A stretch of 64,000 nucleotides of DNA, taken from assembly GCA_903825895.1 (NCBI GenBank), contig CAIKCI010000031.1:164027-228026 (forward strand), in the 5' to 3' direction. Positions within the stretch are counted from its first letter, which is position 1; every line of letters starts with the position of its first letter. This DNA is from an uncultured Actinomycetes bacterium. Lineage in GTDB: Bacteria > Actinomycetota > Acidimicrobiia > Acidimicrobiales > RAAP-2. Both the position numbers and the translations under genes were made by a program. The notes beneath the pieces were generated by a model, which made no database searches, had not been told where the DNA came from, and saw only the letters and a list, made by a program, of their open reading frames with translations. Below are positions 52,053 to 59,232 of the stretch, piece after piece.

Positions 52053-52985
52053 TTAGCGGACTACTTCGCTGGCGAACGCTTTACGAATGACCGAGGTCAC
52101 GTCATCGAAGGCTTGCGCTGCTGCCGGCAAGAACGCACCCATATTAAAGAAGCCATGAAACATGCCGCCGTAACGCGTATTCGTCGACGTCACGCCAGCT
52201 TCACGGAGCGCATTGGCATAGGCCTCGCCCTCGTCACGCAGCGGATCGTGTTCTGCGGTGATGATGTGGCTTTGAGGAAGACCCGATAAATCAGTAGCAC
52301 GAAGAGGTGATGCGTAGGGGTTTGACCGTGCACTCTTGTCAGAGAGATACAGGTCCCAGAACCACCCCATCATGGCCGTCGACAAAAAGAACCCTTCAGC
52401 ATTTTCGACATACGAAGGACGAGTCAGATCAGCATCAATGACCGGATAGAGACCGACTTGCAGGGCAATCGCTGGGCCTTGTTGGTCACGGGCCATGAGT
52501 GCGACAACAGCGGCCAAGTTTCCGCCGGCACTGTCTCCCATCACGCACAGTCGCGCCGGATCAATGTCTAGCTCCTTCGCGTTGGCAGCTACCCAGGCTG
52601 TTGCGGCATAACTATCGTCCGCCGCCGCCGGAAAAACATGCTCAGGTGCTAAGCGGTAATCGACAGAGACCACAAGAGATCCCGTGGCATTCGCCAAGGC
52701 GCGACACCCTGCGTCATGAGTGTTCAAACTTCCAATGACCCAGCCGCCACCGTGAAAATAAAGGATCGTGCTCAAGGTGCCGAGTGCTGGACGGTAGAGG
52801 CGAACTGGAATCTCTCCAGCCGGGCCAGGAATCGTGCGATCGATCACGCTCATCACCTCGGGGCCGGGAACCGCGGGTGCTTCCTCCATCATGGCGCGCA
52901 CTTGCGTCGCTTCGAGCGTTGAGACGTCGGGGAAGGCCCCGCTCATCATGTCGAGTAATGCTTGCGTTGCTTGGTCTACAGCCAT
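52053..52985 (-). CDS. Alpha/beta hydrolase (HSL-family esterase)
   Basis: 310 residues. HGGGWVIGSLNTHDAGCR (oxyanion HGGGW), VVSVDYRLAPEHVFPAAADD, CVMGDSAGGNLAAVVALMAR with the nucleophile Ser in GDSAGG, EHDPLRDEGEAYANAL with the catalytic Asp, and GMFHGFFNMGAF with the catalytic His: the full hormone-sensitive-lipase pattern. Hydrolyses short- to medium-chain esters. Cytoplasmic. Starts 10 nt after an SDR/LLM unit on the same strand, so part of a small catabolic operon. Confidence 0.9.
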   Translation of the reverse strand: MAVDQATQALLDMMSGAFPDVSTLEATQVRAMMEEAPAVPGPEVMSVIDRTIPGPAGEIPVRLYRPALGTLSTILYFHGGGWVIGSLNTHDAGCRALANATGSLVVSVDYRLAPEHVFPAAADDSYAATAWVAANAKELDIDPARLCVMGDSAGGNLAAVVALMARDQQGPAIALQVGLYPVIDADLTRPSYVENAEGFFLSTAMMGWFWDLYLSDKSARSNPYASPLRATDLSGLPQSHIITAEHDPLRDEGEAYANALREAGVTSTNTRYGGMFHGFFNMGAFLPAAAQAFDDVTSVIRKAFASEVVR

Positions 52986-52994
52986 GACTCCCCT

Positions 52995-53756
52995 TTAGTT
53001 GGTGCGAGGAATACCGACGGTAGCACCACCGTCGACCGTTATCTCAGCTCCCGAGAGATAGCCCGACGCATCAGAGACCAAGAAGGCCACGAGGCCAGCG
53101 ACATCATCAGCCGTACCCACGCGCTGTAAGGGGATGTGATCAAACGTTGAGATCACCGGCTTGGTTCCCCCACCCCAGGACATCGGCGTGTCGATAATTC
53201 CCGGCAGAATAATATTGACCCGAATGCCTTTCGGGCCGAGTTCGGTCGCCGCCACCTTCGAAAGACCCCGCATGGCCCACTTTGACGAGCCATAGGCCAC
53301 GTGACGTTCAAGGCCACGAGTTCCAGCAATCGACGCCACATTGACGATCGAGCCGCCGCCAGCCGCCATCATGGGCTCGACTGCTGCCTTGATACCGAGA
53401 AAGGTGCCACCGACATTCGTGGTGAGTAGGCGATTGAAGTCCTCGACGTTCTCTTCTTCGATCGTGCGCACCCAATAGATCGAGGCGTTGTTCACTAACG
53501 CGTCTAAGCGGCCATGATCGCTCATGACTCGACCCATCAAGTGAGCCCAGTCAGCCTCGCTGGCGATGTCGGTGTGCACATAGGTCGCCCCGATGCGCTG
53601 CGCGATGGCTTCGCCGGCCTCGTCTTTGATATCGGCCATGTAGACGTGCGCCCCAAGCTCGGCGAAGTGCGCTGCTTCAACTTCTCCTTGGCCCTGAGCC
53701 GCACCGGTGATGATGATGACTCGGTTCGCCAGGTCAATTCCGGGCACGGAGCTCAT
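52995..53756 (-). CDS. Short-chain dehydrogenase/reductase
   Basis: 253 residues from ATG 53756, which overlaps the LLM stop as ATGA. Pattern: IIITGAAQGQGEVEAAHFAE (cofactor loop), YMADIKDEAGE (Asp, NAD preference), DALVNNASIYW, VNVASIAGTRG with catalytic Ser, YGSSKWAMRG with Tyr and Lys, and YLSGAEITVDGGATVGIPRT at the end. Resembles 3-alpha(20-beta)-hydroxysteroid-dehydrogenase-type enzymes, but the family is broad. Confidence 0.88.
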   Translation of the reverse strand: MSSVPGIDLANRVIIITGAAQGQGEVEAAHFAELGAHVYMADIKDEAGEAIAQRIGATYVHTDIASEADWAHLMGRVMSDHGRLDALVNNASIYWVRTIEEENVEDFNRLLTTNVGGTFLGIKAAVEPMMAAGGGSIVNVASIAGTRGLERHVAYGSSKWAMRGLSKVAATELGPKGIRVNIILPGIIDTPMSWGGGTKPVISTFDHIPLQRVGTADDVAGLVAFLVSDASGYLSGAEITVDGGATVGIPRTN

Positions 53757-54907
53757 GAACCAGTGAGGGCGAGAGCCTTCTCTTTCGCTGCATCCTTGGC
53801 GCGGAAGTGAGGAATAATCGTGTCGCCCCAGCGCTGAATCGTTTCCATGCACACTTCTTGGGGAACCGTACCCATCTGGATGAGGCAGAGGATTTCTGTG
53901 GCACCAACAGCTTCTAAGTGCTCAACGTACTCAATCGCCGCTTGTTCATTGCCGTAGGCGTGGTTGATGTTGTAGTTCGAGACCGCTGCGGGGTTGAACG
54001 GAATGTTCGCTTCATGGAGTCGGGCGATCACTTGTTCTTTATCCACGGCAATTGCCGCGATGTTGTCGTCATCAAGAGTGTCTTGAGCCGGAGGTGGTCC
54101 GATCTTGGTCCAGTGCGAGATGGACTCAGCGAAGAAGCGCTGTCCACGAGCACCAACCCGCAGAGCTTCTTCAGGATCATCCAAGACAATGGTCGGACAA
54201 AGAACGCCGAAGTGATCGTTAATTTCAGTTGAGACTAACTTGCTTCCATCTCGAGCAGCGAGGGCGTTTTCGTAAATGGTGTGCAGGCGAGCCACCTCAT
54301 CAACTCCAGAGAAACCCAACACCAACGGTCCGACGCCGTAGTGCGCAGCCATCTCCAAACTCTGCTGCTTGGTCGACGCCATAAACAGGGGTGGGTGAGG
54401 GTTCTGAACGGGGCGAGGAAGAATGGGGTGCGGTTCGATGTCGAATGTACCGTGCCACTCAAACTCTTCATTGACCCAGGCTGACGCGATCATACGTAGC
54501 GCTTCTTCGACTTGCTCGTTCGTGGTGTCAGGGTCAACGCCAAAAAGTGACTGCTCTTGCAGCGTCGCTCCGCGTCCCGCACCTAAGTCAAGGCGGCCTC
54601 CCGAAAGCACGTCCAACATGGCGGCACGTTCAGCAACACGGACGGGGTGGTTGTATCCAAAGGGCATGCAGACCACACCATGGCCGATGCGAATCTTGGA
54701 GGTCTTCGCTGCCACATAGGAAAGGAAGACTTCAGGTGCACTCATGTGGGCGTACCACTTCAAGGCGTGGTGCTCTACGGCCCAGATGCGGTCGAAACCC
54801 TTTTCTTCAGCGAAGACGGCTTGTTCAACGCAGTCAAGAATGCACTGTCGCTCGCGCTCCGGCGTCGGATGACTGAGCTGTGCCTCAAAGATCATGGAAA
54901 ACTTCAT
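53753..54907 (-). CDS. LLM-class flavin/F420-dependent oxidoreductase
   Basis: 384 residues from ATG 54907 (GAGGGGG site 5 nt upstream). Luciferase-like features: RIWAVEHHALKWYAHMSAPE, GHGVVCMPFGYNHPVRVAER, GRLDLGAGRGA, and PPLFMASTKQQSLEMAAHYG. The HPVRVAERAAMLDVLSGGR block is a clear bacterial-luciferase group motif. First gene of LLM-SDR-esterase; divergent from a PadR regulator, with a palindrome between. Confidence 0.88.
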   Translation of the reverse strand: MKFSMIFEAQLSHPTPERERQCILDCVEQAVFAEEKGFDRIWAVEHHALKWYAHMSAPEVFLSYVAAKTSKIRIGHGVVCMPFGYNHPVRVAERAAMLDVLSGGRLDLGAGRGATLQEQSLFGVDPDTTNEQVEEALRMIASAWVNEEFEWHGTFDIEPHPILPRPVQNPHPPLFMASTKQQSLEMAAHYGVGPLVLGFSGVDEVARLHTIYENALAARDGSKLVSTEINDHFGVLCPTIVLDDPEEALRVGARGQRFFAESISHWTKIGPPPAQDTLDDDNIAAIAVDKEQVIARLHEANIPFNPAAVSNYNINHAYGNEQAAIEYVEHLEAVGATEILCLIQMGTVPQEVCMETIQRWGDTIIPHFRAKDAAKEKALALTGS

Positions 54908-54948
54908 CGGGACCCCCTCATTGGAAACCGTCAACCTGCTGTCGCCAA

Positions 54949-54965
54949 TATACCTAATAGATATA
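54949..54965. promoter_or_regulatory. 17-bp palindrome between LLM and PadR genes
   Basis: TATACCTA-A-TAGATATA: 8-bp arms with one mismatched pair around a central A. It lies about 42 bp upstream of the LLM start and 117 bp before the PadR start, AT-rich and well placed as a PadR operator. Confidence 0.55.
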
Positions 54966-55068
54966 GAGTCTGCACTTCTTGCGGAAAAAGGAGAAAGGAC
55001 GGCTGTTTTATGGGACGAAAGCGGTCACAGGTCGCCTGCCCAAGGACGCAGGGGTCCCTCTCGAGGGC

Positions 55069-55074
55069 TACCCT
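55069..55074 (+). promoter_or_regulatory. -10 box TACCCT for the leaderless padR gene
   Basis: TACCCT, 7 nt, ATG 55082. Supports the downstream start over the long upstream frame. Confidence 0.55.
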
Positions 55075-55081
55075 TTTTTCT

Positions 55082-55648
55082 ATGGCCACCAGCGCACCGA
55101 CTTCCTCCACGGCGAATGCCGTGCTGGGCCTGCTTTCCTTTGGCCATGAGCTCTCTGGCTACGACTTGAAAAAATGGGCTGATCACTCGCTCAAGTTTTT
55201 CTTCGGCTCTCCCGCAATTAGCCAGATCTACGGCGAACTCCAGCGTCTTGAATCACTTGGTCTTGTGGTCTCTCGCATTGAAGATCGCAGTGACGCTCGG
55301 GTCCGTCGGCTCTACACCATTACTGAAGCCGGACAAGTTTGGCTCGCTTCCTGGCTTGAAACCGAGCCCGTCGAGTTGCCGTCGCTTCGAAACCCGACGA
55401 TTCTGCGGGTCTGGCTCGGCCACTTGATGGATCCCGATGCTTTACGTGACACGGTCAAAGAGCAGCGCGGCCAACTCGAAGAGCAGCTGAGCCAACTCAG
55501 CGAAGACCGCCAACGCGTGCCTCATGAGGCTTCGATGGCCTACGCAGAACTCGTGATTCAGTGGGCTGAGCGCTATTACTCTGCGGAAGTCGACAACATG
55601 GACCGCCTCCTCAACGAGATCGACGCCCTCGGCCACCTCCGCTCCTAA
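55082..55648 (+). CDS. PadR-family transcriptional regulator
   Basis: 188 residues from ATG 55082. N-terminal winged helix: NAVLGLLSFGHELSGYDLKK, SPAISQIYGELQRLESLGLV and RVRRLYTITEAGQVWLASWL; the C-terminal Vir_C-type helix (about 100-185) dimerises. PadR proteins repress phenolic-acid decarboxylase or efflux genes and are released by aromatic ligands. It is divergent from the LLM-SDR-esterase operon, with a palindrome in between. Confidence 0.88.
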   Translation: MATSAPTSSTANAVLGLLSFGHELSGYDLKKWADHSLKFFFGSPAISQIYGELQRLESLGLVVSRIEDRSDARVRRLYTITEAGQVWLASWLETEPVELPSLRNPTILRVWLGHLMDPDALRDTVKEQRGQLEEQLSQLSEDRQRVPHEASMAYAELVIQWAERYYSAEVDNMDRLLNEIDALGHLRS

Positions 55649-55744
55649 GGGCGTTCTTCGCTCTTCGGGATATCAAATCGCCTTGAGCCGAGCATGGCGA
55701 TCCTGGGTTAGCATCGTCGGAGTTTCAATTACCGAGGGGGTCTC

Positions 55745-56554
55745 ATGAAACGCTTAGAGGGAAAAGTTGCCTTCATCACTGGTGTGGCGCGAGGACAAGG
55801 TCGCGCCCACGCCGTCAAACTCGCATCAGAAGGTGCCAACATCATCGGTGTCGATATCTGCGCACCATTCGAAACGGTCAAGGTGAAACCCGCGACCTTG
55901 GACGATCTCGCCGAGACCGCAGCACTTGTTGAAGCACAGGGTCAGCAAGCAGTACTTCGCCAGGCTGATGTGCGCGACATGGATGCGTTACAAGCGGCCT
56001 TTGACGAAGGATTCGCAAAGTTTGGCCGCATCGATGTCGTCGTGGCGAACGCAGGCGTCTTAACCGTTGACTGGTCATGGGAGATGTCAGAAGAGAAGTG
56101 GCAAGAAACGATTGGGATCAACTTGACCGGTGTCTGGCACGCCACGAAAGCCGCCATCCCCGCCATGATCAAGCAAGGCCAAGGTGGCTCAATCATTTTG
56201 ACGAGTTCAACTGCTGGTCTGTATGGCCAACCATTCACCATTGGCTACACCGCGTCAAAGCACGGTGTTGTGGGCATAGGCCGCGCACTGGCCGCTGAAC
56301 TTTCCGAGCACAACATCCGGGTCAACACGATTCACCCGACCGGTGTGAAGACCGAGATGGTCAACATCCCCGAGCTGACCGACATGATCGCCACTCGGGC
56401 TGAAACCCTAGGGCCGGTGTTCATGAATGGACTGCCCGTTGAATATCTCGAACCTGAAGACATCGCCAATGTGGTGGCGTTCTTGGCATCTGACGAGTCG
56501 AAATATACAACGGGGTCTCAAGTGCGCATCGATGCGGGGAAACTCAACCGCTAA
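55745..56554 (+). CDS. Mycofactocin-coupled-type SDR
   Basis: 269 residues from ATG 55745 with a GAGGGGG site. VAFITGVARGQGRAHAVKLA, NIIGVDICAPFETVKVKPAT and LAETAALVEAQGQQAVLRQA give the TGxARGQGRxHAVxLAxEGA and VDIC...ATxxDLAET forms that characterise the mycofactocin-coupled SDR group (TIGR03971 as I recall it), in which NAD stays bound and mycofactocin reoxidises it. Catalytic SSTAGLYG and YTASKHGV are present. No mycofactocin biosynthesis genes are in the window. Confidence 0.85.
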   Translation: MKRLEGKVAFITGVARGQGRAHAVKLASEGANIIGVDICAPFETVKVKPATLDDLAETAALVEAQGQQAVLRQADVRDMDALQAAFDEGFAKFGRIDVVVANAGVLTVDWSWEMSEEKWQETIGINLTGVWHATKAAIPAMIKQGQGGSIILTSSTAGLYGQPFTIGYTASKHGVVGIGRALAAELSEHNIRVNTIHPTGVKTEMVNIPELTDMIATRAETLGPVFMNGLPVEYLEPEDIANVVAFLASDESKYTTGSQVRIDAGKLNR

Positions 56555-56665
56555 GCCTTACGTGCTCATCCCGATGTGGCGAAGGAACTCATTCGTCAAC
56601 GACGCTTCTCGGGCAGAGACCTTTCGGCGCAGGTTGCGCTTGGCGTAGGCCTCAAGACCTCTCCA

Positions 56666-57367
56666 TTACGGTGCGTTGAGTACTTCCTCACCCTCGGTAG
56701 AGGAATGAGGGGCGTTGCCGACCTCTCTCCAATGAGGGACGGCCCCTGGGTGGCCGGGTCGGCTCAGATCATGCGCATCAAGCCAGTCGTAGTAACGCTG
56801 GCGAATCATCGGTTCGGCTCCTTCCCACGATGATGCTGACGCCACCGAGATCGTCAGGTCTCGATTCGTTCCATTCTCCATCATAATGACGTCATTGCCC
56901 GCAACGACCAGCCGCTCGACATTGAATGGGGCATCTTCAAGGTAGAGGTGAGCATTGACATCATCTTTTTCACGCAAGAAACAAAGATCCCAATAGGGGA
57001 TACGGAATCGGTCGAGCCAGCGTACGGTCTGCAACACCGTCGTTTCGTGCAACGACGACATGATCAGTCGATGCGTAATAATCCGAATACGAAGCCCCTC
57101 GGCTTCTAAGCGTTGTAACGCTTGCGGAGCTCCATCTAACGGGGCCATCGTCTCGAAAAGCCCATGCTCGGTTACCGCGTAGCGATGAAACTCTTGATAG
57201 TCCTCGTCATCGATGCCCCAGTTACTCAACGACCATGACGTCACAGGGGGTAGCGAGTCCAAGGCTTGATTGGTCCACACCGCAGCGATTTCTCGCATGC
57301 GACCATAAAAGTCGGCGCAGGTTCCATCGAGATCAAGCCCAAGAATATAATTTGTCGCCTGGACCAT
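56666..57367 (-). CDS. HAD-superfamily 5'-nucleotidase-like phosphatase
   Basis: 233 residues. GLDLDGTCADFYGRMREIA (9-28) holds the HAD nucleophile Asp pair DxDGT; RIRIITHRL is motif II, and YLEDAPFNVERLVVAGNDV with following MMENGTNRD is motif III/IV. The helical cap between about 35 and 75 with WSLSNWGIDDEDYQ resembles 5'(3')-deoxyribonucleotidases. Start at ATG 57367 has GAAGAGGTGAG upstream. Convergent with the SDR across a 111-bp gap without a visible terminator. Confidence 0.8.
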   Translation of the reverse strand: MVQATNYILGLDLDGTCADFYGRMREIAAVWTNQALDSLPPVTSWSLSNWGIDDEDYQEFHRYAVTEHGLFETMAPLDGAPQALQRLEAEGLRIRIITHRLIMSSLHETTVLQTVRWLDRFRIPYWDLCFLREKDDVNAHLYLEDAPFNVERLVVAGNDVIMMENGTNRDLTISVASASSWEGAEPMIRQRYYDWLDAHDLSRPGHPGAVPHWREVGNAPHSSTEGEEVLNAP

Positions 57368-57493
57368 AAGCTCACCTCTTCCTTCAGGTGAACTCTACGC
57401 CACTTCCCCAGAAAGAATATTGGCTAATCCCTCCGTGCCACCTCTCGTCGAAGTGACTGCTCCTTCTCAAGCGAGACACCAGGTGCTCGACAA

Positions 57494-57997
57494 TTAACCT
57501 GGTGTGTCCATCAAGTCGGGATAGCGCTGAGAAATGTCTGCGCACTCGAGACAGACTGACTCTGGGATGATCCCGATCTTCATCAAGAACCCAAAACCTT
57601 GACACCCCAAACACAAGCCGACAAACGCCTCAAGGGACGCAGCCACGGCAAGGCAGGCGATGACGATTTTTGCGGCGCCAATTCCAACCGCCTCAAAAAG
57701 GATCAGCGCCAGAACTGAGAATGTCAATCCAACAGCCTGTGCGAAGCGCTTCGGCGGGCCGGGCGTAAGTTTTGGAGAGGGAAACAGCCGCGGCACGACC
57801 ACCTTTGTCGCCAATTGCCCGAGGGGACTGAAGCGTGGACCCGACGCCACGCGCAACAAGAAGCCAACCGCAAGGACAATGAGCAGCCAGCGCCAGCCGG
57901 TGATCAAAAACGCCACAGCCATGATCACTACGCCCGTCGCAACGATACGGGCAGCGACTTCATTCACGGGGTTCGGAAAGGTAAAGATCTTGCGCAC
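57494..57997 (-). CDS. DUF4395 family membrane protein
   Basis: 167 residues from GTG 57997. Three or four membrane segments; the N-terminal FPNPVNEVAARIVA and the SGPRFSPLGQLATKVVVPRL region are typical of DUF4395. GLCLGCQGFG (about 127-136) has a C-x2-C pair and VCLECADIS near the C-terminus a second C-x2-C, so four cysteines could bind a metal or take part in redox chemistry. The family often lies beside thioredoxins, but not here. A TAGGGT box lies 6 nt before the start. Confidence 0.75.
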   Translation of the reverse strand: MRKIFTFPNPVNEVAARIVATGVVIMAVAFLITGWRWLLIVLAVGFLLRVASGPRFSPLGQLATKVVVPRLFPSPKLTPGPPKRFAQAVGLTFSVLALILFEAVGIGAAKIVIACLAVAASLEAFVGLCLGCQGFGFLMKIGIIPESVCLECADISQRYPDLMDTPG

Positions 57998-58003
57998 ATC
58001 AAT

Positions 58004-58009
58004 ACCCTA
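58004..58009 (-). promoter_or_regulatory. -10 box TAGGGT for the leaderless DUF4395 gene
   Basis: TAGGGT on the minus strand, 6 nt before GTG 57997. Confidence 0.5.
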
Positions 58010-58052
58010 CCAAATAGGTCAGGTTTTAGGTTCACCCAGAATAGTGCGGCGC

Positions 58053-58080
58053 AAAAAAAACCTCCCCCGGCGAGGTCGGT
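58053..58080 (-). terminator. Rho-independent terminator after the TPR lipoprotein
   Basis: On the minus strand ACCTC-N7-GAGGT (58060-58076) is followed by TTTTTTT (8 T residues from 58060 down). It lies 14 nt past the TPR gene stop at 58091. Confidence 0.7.
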
Positions 58081-58090
58081 AAGCCCGAAT

Positions 58091-58687
58091 CTATTGATTC
58101 AAGTTGACCGTACTTGGAACTCGTGATGCGAGTTTTGGATTAATGGCAATTGCACTCTTCATTCGCTGCACGCCAAGTGTGATGTTGCCCTGCCGGTATG
58201 CCAAAAGGCCGGAGTAAAACAGCGCCGATGCGTTGTTCGGCTGCTTCGCCAAGACTCGGTCGAAGAGCGTTTGGGCGTAGATCGGATTGGTCGGCGAGTA
58301 GGAGATCGCTAAATTGTACGTAGCATTTATCAATTTGGGATCGAGTGCAAGTGCCTTGTGGTAGTAGCTACGAGACAACGCAAGTTCACCTCGAGTTCGC
58401 TGGGAAATAACTCCAAGGTCGTAGTAGGCCAAAGCTGCAATTTCTCCTGCATTGGATGGGTCCGCCGCGATCGCCTTTTGATAGTTGACCATCGCTTGAG
58501 AATAGTTCCCAACTTTTTGGGCTAGGAGTCCCTGTTGCAGGTAGGTCTTCGCACTCTGTGGAACGGTGGTGGTTGACGTTGTCGAACTTCCACTTGAGCA
58601 AGCTGCCAGACCCGCTCCGAGGGCGACGACCACTGCGCACACCAGAACTTTTTGTTCGATTTTGCTTGTTACTCTCAGTGTTTTCAT
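58091..58687 (-). CDS. TPR lipoprotein, paralogue 1
   Basis: 198 residues. Lipoprotein signal: VLVCAVVVALGAGLAACSSG with lipobox LAAC, Cys at about 30, then a Ser/Thr-rich linker. Residues about 45-195 hold three to four TPR units (AKTYLQQGLLAQKVGNYSQA, ALAYYDLGVISQRTRGELAL, ATYNLAISYSPTNPIYAQTL and ALFYSGLLAYRQGNITLGVQ). The C-terminus ends STVNLNQ. Paralogue of the 62785-63360 protein (ANVNLNQ). TPR repeats bind other proteins; a surface-assembly role is possible. A TACTTT box lies 6 nt before the ATG, and a terminator follows. Confidence 0.85.
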   Translation of the reverse strand: MKTLRVTSKIEQKVLVCAVVVALGAGLAACSSGSSTTSTTTVPQSAKTYLQQGLLAQKVGNYSQAMVNYQKAIAADPSNAGEIAALAYYDLGVISQRTRGELALSRSYYHKALALDPKLINATYNLAISYSPTNPIYAQTLFDRVLAKQPNNASALFYSGLLAYRQGNITLGVQRMKSAIAINPKLASRVPSTVNLNQ

Positions 58688-58693
58688 GCCATA

Positions 58694-58699
58694 AAAGTA
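58694..58699 (-). promoter_or_regulatory. -10 box TACTTT for the leaderless TPR lipoprotein
   Basis: TACTTT on the minus strand, 6 nt before ATG 58687. Confidence 0.5.
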
Positions 58700-59232
58700 T
58701 CATGGAGCGCACGACTTTCCAAGCCGGGTGCGGGGTGTTTGGGAGGGAAAATCCCTGAAAAGCATGCTACGTGACAGAAAGGTTACCTAACAGGATTCTT
58801 TGCGTAATCCGATGGTGAAATCGAGCTATCCACTGGCAGAGGTCGAAGATATCCAGCCCTCAATCACTACGACCACTGACATGAACGACGTAAAAATTCC
58901 CTCGATCATGTTTGATGGCGGAAGAGAGAAGACAGACGGCAATTATTTTGAGAGTCCAGTGATTCTTGGATCACTGCTGCACCCTCTCACTCGTGGGTTC
59001 CACACCTGCTTGACAGGAGGTCCATCAACGGAACCTCGCTCACCGGGAAGCCGCTAACAGTCGGTACCAACAAGATGGACGCCTGAGTGAGCAATGTCTT
59101 AGACTGAAAGTGTATGCGGCTGGTTCTCAACTCCACCCCATCGTTTCTTTTTTGAATCTCAGTGATGATGATTTTGTATGGTAGAGAATGGAAAGAAGTT
59201 CTTGTTCCCGCCCTCGTTCTCATGAGGAAATA
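58700..59232. other. About 530-bp gene-free region between divergent genes
   Basis: Between the TPR lipoprotein (minus) and the YfhO-like gene (plus). It contains an 85-codon TTG-started frame (58800-59057) with no family features, no ribosome site and weak codon bias, which I do not accept. A TATGGT box lies at 59177-59182, a possible promoter for the YfhO-like gene. GGTTCC (58993-58998) and GGAACC (59029-59034) form a spaced inverted repeat. It is longer than any other gap here, AT-richer near its end, and may hold a regulatory RNA. Confidence 0.4.

Noticed and set aside
54647..55081. 145-codon extension upstream of padR
   Set aside because: It is opposite the LLM gene and its residues show no domain; the PadR fold begins at the chosen ATG.
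58800..59057. 85-codon frame in the intergenic region
   Set aside because: TTG start without ribosome site, no domain and no coupling to a neighbour.
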